A stretch of DNA of 6,525 nt from the NCBI GenBank assembly GCA_025928535.1, contig JAICJJ010000170.1, forward strand, positions 1-6,525, in the 5' to 3' direction. This DNA comes from Thermomicrobiales bacterium. Lineage in GTDB: Bacteria > Chloroflexota > Chloroflexia > Thermomicrobiales > UBA6265. Shown piece by piece: positions 1 through 5,958 of the stretch. A program made the position numbers and the translations under genes. The notes beneath the pieces are model-generated. The model was not told where the DNA came from. It searched no databases and saw nothing but the letters and a program-made list of their open reading frames with translations. Numbering within the stretch: the stretch's first letter is position 1; the number at the start of each line of letters is the position of its first letter.

Positions 1-1
1 G

Positions 2-85
2 GGAGACCTTTTGGCGCGCCGCCTGATCCCGACAATTCCGGTACGCACCCCGAGTCGGGGAGCCGGGAAGTCGGGAAGCAAGTAG
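2..85 (+). CDS. Possible C-terminal end of an unidentified gene, cut by the window edge
   Basis: Frame 2 is open from the window start and stops at a TAG at 83-85. It gives a short basic tail that begins GDLLARRLIPTIPVRTPSR and ends in Lys/Ser/Gly-rich residues. Its composition would suit the end of a plus-strand protein, and the strong hairpin at 113-164 lies where a 3' end would be expected. However, frame 1 is also open here (to the TAG at 301-303) and so is a minus-strand frame, as often happens in GC-rich DNA. I do not recognise a family. The call is weak and needs the sequence left of the window. Confidence 0.25.
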   Translation, partial: GDLLARRLIPTIPVRTPSRGAGKSGSK

Positions 86-112
86 TCGAGGAGGCGAGCA
101 GCGCAGTCGATG

Positions 113-164
113 GACCGGGGCAGCAAGCGGCGCCCCCGCAACGGGGGCGCTTGCCCGCCCGGTC
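113..164 (+). repeat. Long bulged stem-loop, possible 3'-end or RNA structure
   Basis: GACCGGG (113-119) pairs perfectly with CCCGGTC (158-164). After a 3x3 internal loop, GCAAGC (123-128) pairs with GCTTGC (149-154). After a 3-nt bulge (129-131), GCCCCC (132-137) pairs with GGGGGC (143-148), closing a 5-nt loop. That makes 19 base pairs in 52 nt. No T-tract follows on the plus strand, so it is not a standard intrinsic terminator. It could stabilise the 3' end of an upstream transcript or be part of an uncharacterised RNA. An exact 8-bp direct repeat, GTCGATGG, lies at each side (106-113 and 167-174). Confidence 0.6.
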
Positions 165-226
165 GTGTCGATGGCTCGGTCGATCCACGACGCTGGCACG
201 CAATACGGCCACACGGCCGAACGCGC

Positions 227-256
227 TTGACGTCGTTTCGCGGCTCTGCCTATACT
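227..256 (+). promoter_or_regulatory. Sigma70-like promoter of the tRNA-Val gene
   Basis: A -35 box TTGACG (227-232) and a -10 box TATACT (251-256) are separated by 18 bp. Each matches the TTGACA/TATAAT consensus at five of six positions. Transcription would start near 263, about 18 nt before the mature tRNA 5' end, leaving a short leader for RNase P to remove. This is the best promoter match in the window, in keeping with the strong expression of tRNA genes. Confidence 0.75.
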
Positions 257-280
257 CGCGTGTCCGTCGACCGGCGGCAG

Positions 281-354
281 GGGCGGCTAGCTCAGCTGGT
301 TAGAGCGCCACGTTGACATCGTGGAGGTCACTGGTTCGAGTCCAGTGTCGCCCA
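281..354 (+). tRNA. tRNA-Val (anticodon GAC)
   Basis: The full cloverleaf is visible. The acceptor stem is 281-287 with 347-353 (seven pairs, one of them G-T), followed by discriminator A354. The D arm is 290-293 with 303-306 and a loop containing GG. The anticodon stem is 308-312 with 320-324, five perfect pairs. The anticodon loop TTGACAT (313-319) gives GAC at 315-317, which reads valine GUC and GUU codons. The variable loop has five bases, and the T stem 330-334 with 342-346 encloses TTCGAGT. The 3' CCA is not encoded (CCC follows), so it must be added after transcription. The gene has its own promoter just upstream. Confidence 0.96.
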
Positions 355-360
355 CCCCTC

Positions 361-377
361 GGAATCGGATTCCATTT
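361..377 (+). terminator. Weak terminator-like hairpin after the tRNA
   Basis: GGAAT (361-365) pairs with ATTCC (369-373) around a CGG loop and is followed by ATTT. It lies seven bases after the tRNA 3' end, where transcription should stop. The stem has only five pairs and the T-tract is very short, so this is a tentative call. A second, GC-only hairpin further on (439-445 GCGCGCC with 454-460 GGCGCGC) has no T-tract and could help instead. Confidence 0.3.
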
Positions 378-485
378 GCGACCCGGCCATTAGCGCTGGG
401 TCGTTTCGTTTCCTGCCCCATCGCTCGCCCATCTCGAAGCGCGCCCTGAAGAAGGCGCGCGGTCACACGCACGGAACACGCTGAA

Positions 486-500
486 TATCGTATAACGATA
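486..500. promoter_or_regulatory. 15-bp inverted repeat, candidate operator
   Basis: TATCGTATAACGATA is an exact inverted repeat with 6-bp arms (TATCGT/ACGATA) around a 3-bp centre. It is AT-rich in a GC-rich region. It lies exactly where the -35 element of the following promoter would be, eight bases before the -10 box. That placement is typical of a site for a dimeric repressor, or for an activator that compensates for a poor -35. No regulator gene is in the window, so the binding protein is unknown. Confidence 0.45.
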
Positions 501-505
501 CGGTC

Positions 506-514
506 TGCTATGCT
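506..514 (+). promoter_or_regulatory. Extended -10 promoter of the cysteine-rich protein gene
   Basis: TGC (506-508) followed by TATGCT (509-514) forms an extended -10 element. No good -35 is present at 17-18 bp; that position is taken by the inverted repeat at 486-500. Transcription would begin near 521, giving a leader of about 46 nt before the ATG at 567. The ABC operon promoter has the same TGCTAT start to its -10. Confidence 0.5.
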
Positions 515-566
515 GCAAAAGGGCGACCGTGTCGGCGCAGGGCGTCGGCGTGACCGGAGGCGCATC

Positions 567-1046
567 ATGGATCCGACGCGATTTGACGCTCTGGTTCGCG
601 TCTTCACCACCGGCGGCTCCCGGCGCGACGCGCTGCGGGCGCTCGGCGGCGCGATTGTGGCGGCCGGTTCGATCGGCGCGCCGGCGACGGGCGTCACGGC
701 GAAGCAACATCGATGCAAGCGCCACAAGGAGCGCTGTCGCAACACGTGCTACGCCCAGTGCACGATCGGGAGAGAGCGGGATCCCCACACCTGTGTCTGT
801 TGCGGCGGCATCGGGTTTCCCTGCAACACCGAGGCCGACTGCTGTTCGACGATCTGCCAACCCGCCGGCGCCGACTTGCTGTGCGCCTGCTACGTCAACG
901 GAGGCAGTTGCACGGCGAACGCGCAATGCTGCAGCGGCAAATGTGACGGCGGCCGCTGCTCCTGCTCTCCCGTCGGCCGTTTCTGCGCCTTCAACGACGA
1001 CTGCTGCGTCGGTTTGACTTGCCAGAACGCCAGGTGCGCCGCGTAG
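567..1046 (+). CDS. Tat-exported cysteine-rich protein with three knottin-like modules
   Basis: A protein of 159 residues, start set by GGAGG at 556-560, six bases before the ATG. An in-frame ATG at 510 lies within the -10 box and is rejected. Residues 18-24 (SRRDALR) form a twin-arginine motif, followed by an Ala/Gly-rich hydrophobic stretch and a likely signal peptidase site after VTA (residue 45). The mature part has 24 cysteines. Eighteen fall into three tandem modules, C79-C106, C108-C131 and C133-C157, each with C-x6-C-x5-CC-x3/4-C-x4/8-C spacing, and adjoining modules are joined by one residue. This is the six-cysteine order of inhibitor cystine knots. Six further cysteines (50-78) lie in a Lys/Arg/His-rich lead-in. 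No catalytic motif is visible. It is probably an extracytoplasmic, disulfide-locked protein; whether it binds, inhibits or is structural is unknown. Similar Tat-leader, CC-rich proteins are, to my recollection, common in Thermomicrobia-type Chloroflexota. Confidence 0.88.
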   Translation: MDPTRFDALVRVFTTGGSRRDALRALGGAIVAAGSIGAPATGVTAKQHRCKRHKERCRNTCYAQCTIGRERDPHTCVCCGGIGFPCNTEADCCSTICQPAGADLLCACYVNGGSCTANAQCCSGKCDGGRCSCSPVGRFCAFNDDCCVGLTCQNARCAA

Positions 1047-1115
1047 CCGCAGAGCAATCTCTGCATCCGGCCAACCTTCAGTTGGGAGAGGGTCGGACGT
1101 AGGCGCATGTACGAG

Positions 1116-1142
1116 CGCGCCGTCTTTGAGTTGGGCGGCGCG
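1116..1142 (+). terminator. GC hairpin between the cysteine-rich gene and the ABC operon
   Basis: CGCGCCG (1116-1122) pairs perfectly with CGGCGCG (1136-1142) around a 13-nt loop. It lies 70 bp after the stop of the cysteine-rich protein gene and nine bases before the next -35 box, a sensible place for a transcription boundary. No T-tract follows, so it is not a classical intrinsic terminator. The interval 1047-1115 shows no gene, only a small CCAAC/GTTGG hairpin at 1071-1085. Confidence 0.35.
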
Positions 1143-1150
1143 ATCGACGC

Positions 1151-1180
1151 TTGTCGCGAAACGAACAAACGTGCTATCTT
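1151..1180 (+). promoter_or_regulatory. Promoter of the ABC transporter operon
   Basis: TTGTCG (1151-1156) and TATCTT (1175-1180) are 18 bp apart, the same spacing as in the tRNA promoter. The -10 is extended by TGC at 1172-1174. Transcription would begin near 1187, giving a long leader of about 119 nt before the ATG at 1306. The leader contains an 8-bp hairpin formed by two copies of CGCCGGCG (1193-1200 and 1207-1214) almost at its 5' end. Confidence 0.55.
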
Positions 1181-1305
1181 CATCGGCCGCTCCGCCGGCG
1201 CCCCGACGCCGGCGCTGTTGCAACGACCGCGCTCGCGGCATGCTCGACCTTCGCGCGGCGGACGTGAATTCCGCCTCGATTGCCCGTTTCACCCTCGGGA
1301 GGACC

Positions 1306-2328
1306 ATGGACGACATTCGGCGCCCGGTAATTTGCGTGCGCGATCTCCACAAGGCCTACAGCGTCCCGGAACGGGAAGCGGGGCTGGCGGCGTCGCTGCG
1401 CAGCCTCTGGCGACGGCAAACCCGCGAGGTGACCGCGGTCGAACGGATTTCGTTCGATGTCGCGCCGGGCGAGATCGTCGGCTTTCTCGGCCCGAACGGC
1501 GCCGGCAAGACGACGACCCTCAAAATGCTCGCAGGCTTGCTCCATCCGACGAGCGGGGAGGTCGACGTCCTCGGCTTCACGCCCTGGCGGCGGGAGCCGG
1601 CCTATCTGCGGCAGATGACGCTGGTGATGGGACAACGCAACCAACTCGTCTGGGATATCCCGGTCGCCGATTCGTACGAACTCAATCGGGTGATCTATGC
1701 GATTCCGGACGACCAGTACCGCCGCACGCTGGACGAACTGGCTGATTTGCTCGAACTCGACCCGCTCCTGACCAAACCGGTCCGCAATCTCTCGCTCGGC
1801 GAGCGGATGAAATGCGAACTGGCTGGGGCCCTGCTCCACCGGCCACGCGTCCTCTTTCTCGACGAACCGACCCTCGGGCTCGACGTGACCGCCCAGCGCC
1901 GCATCCGGGCGTTCATCGCCGACTACGCGACGCGGCACGATGCGACCGTGCTGCTGACGAGCCACTACATGGCGGACGTCGAAGCGCTGGCCGAGCGCGT
2001 GATCGTCATCCACCACGGCGCGCTCCGCTTCGACGGCCCGCTCGACGGGTTGATTGAGCGCTTTTCCCCATTCAAGACGCTGACGCTCGACTTCGAAGGC
2101 GCCCCCGGCGATCTCGGCCGCTTTGGCGAAGTGATCGAAGCGGCGGACGGCCACGCCGTCGTGCGCGTGCGGAAAGCGGACGCGGCGGCCGCCACCGCCC
2201 GGTTGCTGGCCGAATTGCCGGTGATCGATCTTTCCGTCGCCGATCCGCCCGTCGACGAGGTGATCGACCGCGTCTTCAGCGACGAAGCGGCCGGCGCGGC
2301 GGACGAAGCGATCGAGGTGGCGTCGTGA
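1306..2328 (+). CDS. ABC-2-type transporter ATP-binding protein (COG4586-like)
   Basis: This 340-residue ATPase would power the two permeases encoded next. Walker A is GPNGAGKT (62-69), the Q-loop glutamine is Q110, the signature is LSLGE (162-166), Walker B is VLFLDE (182-187), followed by the D-loop GLD (191-193) and switch His220 in TSH, so the site looks complete. About 25 extra residues (19-45) separate the first strand from the Walker A region, as in this subfamily and in some polysaccharide exporters. GQRNQLVWD after the Q-loop is also typical of the subfamily. Residues about 255-325 form a small C-terminal domain. The start is chosen because GGGAGG (1297-1302) lies just upstream, though only 3 nt from the ATG; the in-frame ATGs at 1126 and 1240 lack a ribosome site. 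The substrate cannot be read from the sequence. Confidence 0.92.
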   Translation: MDDIRRPVICVRDLHKAYSVPEREAGLAASLRSLWRRQTREVTAVERISFDVAPGEIVGFLGPNGAGKTTTLKMLAGLLHPTSGEVDVLGFTPWRREPAYLRQMTLVMGQRNQLVWDIPVADSYELNRVIYAIPDDQYRRTLDELADLLELDPLLTKPVRNLSLGERMKCELAGALLHRPRVLFLDEPTLGLDVTAQRRIRAFIADYATRHDATVLLTSHYMADVEALAERVIVIHHGALRFDGPLDGLIERFSPFKTLTLDFEGAPGDLGRFGEVIEAADGHAVVRVRKADAAAATARLLAELPVIDLSVADPPVDEVIDRVFSDEAAGAADEAIEVAS

Positions 2329-3131
2329 ACGACCTGCTCGCGCTCTATCGCGCCCAATTTCGGACGACGATCGCCGAGCAACTGCAATATCGCGGCGGAT
2401 TGGCCATCTGGACAATCGGGCTGGTGCTCGAGCCGGTCATCTACCTCGCGGTCTGGTCGACCGTCGCCCGCTCGCAAGGCGGCGCCGTCGCAGGCTTCGG
2501 CGCGGCCGATTTCGCCGCCTATTTTCTGGTTGCGCTCGTCGTCAACCAGGCGACGTTCACCTGGATCATGTGGGAAATGGAATACTGGATTCGGCAAGGG
2601 CACTTGTCGCCGCTCCTGCTGCGGCCGGTCCATCCGATCCACCGCCAGATCGCGGTCAACCTGACGTTCAAGTTGCTGACGCTGACCGTCGTCGTGCCGG
2701 CGGCGCTCATCCTCGGCGTCGTCTTTCGGCCGAATTTCGCCGGAATCGAGCCGTGGACCGCGCTCGCCTTCATCCCGGCGCTCGTCCTCGCCATCGCGCT
2801 GCGGTTCGCCATCGAATGGACCCTGGCGCTGGCCGCGTTCTGGATCACCCGCGTCACCGCCGTCAATCAGCTCTACTACGTCGCGTTTCTCTTTCTCTCG
2901 GGGCAGGCGGTTCCGCTGCTGCTCTTGCCCGGTCCGGTCAAGGCCGCCGCCGAATGGCTCCCCTTCTACCGGACGCTCGGCTTTCCGGTGGAATTGCTGC
3001 TGGGGCGCCTGTCGCCGCAAGACGCGGCGGTCGGCATCGTCGCGCAGGTCGGCTGGCTGGCGGTCATGGTCGTGCTGCTGAACGCGGTCTGGGCGCGCGG
3101 CATTCGCCAGTATTCGGCGGTGGGAGCGTGA
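2325..3131 (+). CDS. ABC-2-type permease, first subunit (COG4587-like)
   Basis: A 268-residue inner-membrane protein with about six hydrophobic segments, roughly 27-46, 61-82, 112-134, 143-173, 180-202 and 235-257. It starts at a GTG whose GTGA overlaps the TGA of the ATPase gene, implying translational coupling; GAGGTGG (2314-2320) supplies the ribosome site. The EQLQYRG stretch (18-24) and the RQYSAVGA end match the subfamily style and are echoed in the next gene (NELQYRG and RRYSGASA), so the two permeases look like diverged paralogues forming a heterodimer. There is no periplasmic binding protein gene nearby, which favours export. The transported substrate is unknown. Confidence 0.88.
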   Translation: MNDLLALYRAQFRTTIAEQLQYRGGLAIWTIGLVLEPVIYLAVWSTVARSQGGAVAGFGAADFAAYFLVALVVNQATFTWIMWEMEYWIRQGHLSPLLLRPVHPIHRQIAVNLTFKLLTLTVVVPAALILGVVFRPNFAGIEPWTALAFIPALVLAIALRFAIEWTLALAAFWITRVTAVNQLYYVAFLFLSGQAVPLLLLPGPVKAAAEWLPFYRTLGFPVELLLGRLSPQDAAVGIVAQVGWLAVMVVLLNAVWARGIRQYSAVGA

Positions 3132-3135
3132 GGGA

Positions 3136-3921
3136 GTGAGAACGCTGCGCCTGCTCTGGGTCCATCTGCGGCTCGGCGCGCTCAACGAACTGCAATACCG
3201 GGGCAATCTCGTCGCCCAGATGCTGCAATCGCTCATTTCGCTCGCGGCCTCACTGCTCGGCCTCGGCATCGTCTTTTCAAAGACCGACGCGCTCGGCGGC
3301 TGGGGGCCGTACGAGTTGCTGGCGATCCTCGGCGTCTACTTTCTCGTCGGCGGCATCTCGCAACTGGTCGTCCAGCCGAGCCTGTCGCGCTTCATGGAAG
3401 ACATTCGCCTCGGCGCCTTCGATTTCACCCTGACCAAGCCCGTCGACGCCCAGATGCTGGCGAGCATCAAGCAGATCGAGGTCTGGAAACTGGTCGATGT
3501 CGCGATCGGCGCGGGGGTGCTTGGCGTGGCGCTGGCGGGGCTCGGCGAAGGCGTCGGGCCGGCGCGGGCGGCCGCGTTCGGGCTGACGCTCCTCGCCGGC
3601 GTGGCGATCGTCTACAGTTTTCTCCTGCTGCTGGCGACCTGCGCCTTCTGGTTCGTCCGGGTCGACAACATCCTCGTCATCTTCCAGAGCATGTACGAAG
3701 CGGGGCGCTGGCCGATCGGCATCTACCCGCCCTGGCTGCGGCTGTCGCTGACGTTCCTCGTGCCGATCGGCTTCGCGATCACCGTTCCGGCGAGCGGCCT
3801 CGTCGGCCGACTCTCGGGGGACACCCTGGCATTGGCGGTCGCGCTCGGCGTCGCGTTGCCGCTCGTCGCCCGCTGGTTCTGGCGGCGGGGGTTGCGGCGC
3901 TATTCGGGCGCCTCGGCCTGA
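3136..3921 (+). CDS. ABC-2-type permease, second subunit (COG3694-like)
   Basis: A 261-residue membrane protein, the second half of the transporter channel. Hydrophobic segments lie near 26-47, 59-81, 119-140, 145-172, 201-223 and 228-248. The region 171-222, with FWFVRVDNIL, then EAGRWPIGIYPPWLR, then a PIGFAITVPA helix, is characteristic of this permease type. The start is a GTG four bases after the first permease stop; GGGAG (3122-3126), inside the end of the previous gene, is the likely ribosome site, and a second AGGGA abuts the GTG. The last 22 bp overlap the end of the convergent minus-strand gene. No terminator is seen between them. Confidence 0.88.
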   Translation: MRTLRLLWVHLRLGALNELQYRGNLVAQMLQSLISLAASLLGLGIVFSKTDALGGWGPYELLAILGVYFLVGGISQLVVQPSLSRFMEDIRLGAFDFTLTKPVDAQMLASIKQIEVWKLVDVAIGAGVLGVALAGLGEGVGPARAAAFGLTLLAGVAIVYSFLLLLATCAFWFVRVDNILVIFQSMYEAGRWPIGIYPPWLRLSLTFLVPIGFAITVPASGLVGRLSGDTLALAVALGVALPLVARWFWRRGLRRYSGASA

Positions 3922-5909
3922 ACATTCGGATTCGGCGCCGCCGGACCGTCGATGATCGCCGTCGCATAGGGGAGCAGATCGAGATCGGCTGCTTCGTCCG
4001 CGAACGCAAGCAACGCCGACGTCTGACGAAACGCCTCCGGGTCGGCGCAGGCGAGCGTGAAGGTCGTCTCGTCGAGTCGGCGGATGCGCGCGTCGCCCAC
4101 GATCGGCAGCGACAGGCGGACCTTGACCGGCGCGTCGCGCAAGTTGGCGATCATCGCCACGATCCGGCCGTCGCGGCGGGCGACGAAGCCGTCGACCGCC
4201 AGCGGATCGTCGCTGGAGAGCGGCAGCGCTTCGGCGCCGGTCATCGCCGCCGCCACCGCCAGCACATGCGCGACCGGAAAGACCATCCCGGGCCAGGAAT
4301 GGAACGCCGCAATCCGCAACGGATGGTCGGAACGCTCCATGATGCCGCGCCAGCCGGTCGTTTCGTAGTAGGTCAGCGCATCGACGCCGGCTGTCGCCAG
4401 CCGGCCGAGGCTGCCGGCCGTCCAGGCCGCGCAAAAGAGCGACGGCTGCCGCCGGTCCACATTCGCCGGCAATTCGCCGTGGGCCGGCTTCGGCTCCGGG
4501 CCGGTCGCGTTGGGGTTGAACGGCATCTTGAGCGTGATCGGCCCGATCGCGATCGACCCCGGCCCGAAGATGGCCTGTCCCGTTCCGACGGTCGCCGGCT
4601 GCGCCGCCAGCGTTTCCATGATCGAGCCGTTGTCGGTCGCATGCACTTCGGGGTCGATCGGCCAGGCGGCGACCGCCATCGTCGCCAGCGGCAGCGTCTG
4701 CCGGGCGCGATTGAATTCAGTGAAAAAGGCCCGGCTGCCGCCGCCGATGGGCACGTTCAGGCCGGCCGCGTCGCGCGCGGCGAGCGCCGCCGCCAGCACG
4801 GATTCGGTCGTCGTCAATTCGCCGGCTGGAAAGACCAGCGCGCGCGCCAGCGGCACGCCCCCCGCCGCGAGGACGTCGAACAGATCGTTCAGACCTGCGC
4901 CGTCCGGCCCCACCTGAATTTCCAGTTCCAGCACGGCGCCGATCGCGGCGGCGTCGGCGGCGACTGCGGCCAGCCGGTCCCGCCAACCGTCGGTCGTCAG
5001 ATCGAGCGGCGCGCGCAGATGGGCAAAGCGCATCGCCTTCAACAACTCGATTTCGCGGTCGGTCAGCGGCGCGCCATGCGAGGCCGCGCCGAGGCCGATC
5101 GGCGGGACCACCCGCGCCGGCCGGTCGCCGATGCCGACCCGGACCGGCGCGTCGGCTGGCGTCGGCTCGGGGAGGTCGGCGGCCGCCCGAACTTCGATCG
5201 TCACCGTCTGCCGCACCCGATCGCCGGCTTGCAACTGGACGGGGTAAGGCAGGCGGAGCGGAGTCGAGTAGGTCTTGAATGACGCGTCGGTCCAGTTGCG
5301 CTGATCTTCCATCTCGAAAAGCTCGAAAAGATCGCCTTCGAACCGGATCGTCACCTCCCCGCCGTTGGCCGTCGGATGGCTGATCGCGAGCATGTCGACG
5401 AACGGCTGGTGCGGCGAAATCAATTCCGGAAAGGCTCCATCGATTCGACCGGCCGGGGTCTCGACCGTCACGGGGAAGCCGGCGACCGCCATCGGATGGA
5501 GCACGCACCAGCCGATCCGGTTGCGAAGAAACGGCTTGCGGGCGACGCCGTCGAAACGGGCGACGATCGTGCCGGCGCTCGTGCCTTCGATCTCGCCGTT
5601 CCAGACGAAATCGACGTCGTGACTGACGTTTTCGGCGGTGAAGCGGACGCTGAACGCTTCGCCGTCGGCGGCGACGTCGAACGCCGTGAAAACCGGCTCG
5701 ATCGTGTCCCAATTGCGATCCCGGATCGCGCCGTACAGCCGCAGCACGACCGTTTCGTCGCCGAGCCGGACGTGGCGCAAATCGCCTCGCTCCAGCACGG
5801 CCGAGAGCGGGCCCGCCCGAAGCAGGCGCGTTTCCGGGAGCGGCGCGTCGACGCCGTAGCGGATGGCCCGCGCCGGGATCGTGCCCGGCTCCCAGATCGA
5901 ATCGGTCAT
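3900..5909 (-). CDS. D-apionate lactonase-like protein
   Basis: A 669-residue protein that I recognise as close in pattern to D-apionate lactonases (ApnL), which open D-apionolactone to D-apionate in apiose breakdown. Shared-looking stretches are RAGPLSAVLE (31-40), RDRNW (63-67), ELISPHQPF (162-170) and the strongly conserved EMEDQRNWTDASFKTY (199-214). The likely order is an N-terminal beta-rich domain (about 18-240), a TIM-barrel-like middle (about 257-545, including LRAPLDL and a TYYETTGWRG segment near 513-522), and a C-terminal beta domain (about 570-655). There is no signal peptide, so it should be cytoplasmic. It follows the broken aldolase gene by 49 bp on the same strand, suggesting one sugar-acid operon. 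The real substrate may be a different lactone: no other apiose-pathway enzyme is visible here. Family assignment is from memory of motifs and is fairly confident; the exact reaction is less so. Confidence 0.7.
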   Translation of the reverse strand: MTDSIWEPGTIPARAIRYGVDAPLPETRLLRAGPLSAVLERGDLRHVRLGDETVVLRLYGAIRDRNWDTIEPVFTAFDVAADGEAFSVRFTAENVSHDVDFVWNGEIEGTSAGTIVARFDGVARKPFLRNRIGWCVLHPMAVAGFPVTVETPAGRIDGAFPELISPHQPFVDMLAISHPTANGGEVTIRFEGDLFELFEMEDQRNWTDASFKTYSTPLRLPYPVQLQAGDRVRQTVTIEVRAAADLPEPTPADAPVRVGIGDRPARVVPPIGLGAASHGAPLTDREIELLKAMRFAHLRAPLDLTTDGWRDRLAAVAADAAAIGAVLELEIQVGPDGAGLNDLFDVLAAGGVPLARALVFPAGELTTTESVLAAALAARDAAGLNVPIGGGSRAFFTEFNRARQTLPLATMAVAAWPIDPEVHATDNGSIMETLAAQPATVGTGQAIFGPGSIAIGPITLKMPFNPNATGPEPKPAHGELPANVDRRQPSLFCAAWTAGSLGRLATAGVDALTYYETTGWRGIMERSDHPLRIAAFHSWPGMVFPVAHVLAVAAAMTGAEALPLSSDDPLAVDGFVARRDGRIVAMIANLRDAPVKVRLSLPIVGDARIRRLDETTFTLACADPEAFRQTSALLAFADEAADLDLLPYATAIIDGPAAPNPNVQAEAPE

Positions 5910-5918
5910 GGTCAACCG

Positions 5919-5923
5919 CTCCT
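5919..5923 (-). promoter_or_regulatory. Ribosome binding site deciding the start of the lactonase-like gene
   Basis: Read on the minus strand, AGGAG sits nine bases before the ATG at 5909-5907 and only three bases before an in-frame TTG at 5915-5913. The ATG is therefore the better start, shortening the longest open frame by two residues. Confidence 0.65.
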
Positions 5924-5958
5924 GCCGTGCAATCCGGAATCGGGCGCGGCGCGTTGGC

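Noticed and set aside
1..112. Riboswitch or known ncRNA (cobalamin, c-di-AMP, SRP RNA) suggested by GGGAAG and CCGGGAAGTCGGGAAGC repeats
   Set aside because: The conserved cores of these RNAs are not present; only short similar words and a 5-bp CCCCG/CGGGG hairpin (48-60) were found.
110..316. 68-residue plus-strand open frame
   Set aside because: It runs into the tRNA gene, has no ribosome site and an Arg/Pro-rich composition typical of chance GC-rich frames.
281..373. tRNA gene as an integration (att) site of a mobile element
   Set aside because: No integrase, and no direct repeat of the tRNA 3' end is visible elsewhere in the window.
439..460. GCGCGCC/GGCGCGC hairpin with an 8-nt loop
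   Set aside because: A real 7-bp stem but no T-tract on either side, so not called as a terminator of its own.
390..1352. 320-residue minus-strand open frame opposite the cysteine-rich gene
   Set aside because: Low-complexity Arg/Ala-rich translation antisense to a well-supported gene; no family motif and it crosses two promoters.
1180..2415. 411-residue minus-strand frame opposite the ABC ATPase
   Set aside because: An antisense shadow of a gene with all ABC motifs; its own sequence is repetitive Arg/His/Asp-rich with no motif.
1965..3269. 434-residue minus-strand frame across the ATPase and first permease
   Set aside because: Spans two real coupled genes antisense and has a highly charged, low-complexity composition.
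3277..4434. 385-residue minus-strand frame across the permease and lactonase ends
   Set aside because: Different frame from the lactonase-like gene and antisense to the permease; charged low-complexity sequence.
4266..5282. 338-residue plus-strand frame inside the lactonase-like region
   Set aside because: An antisense shadow; Arg/Gly-rich with no recognisable domain, whereas the minus strand shows conserved family motifs.
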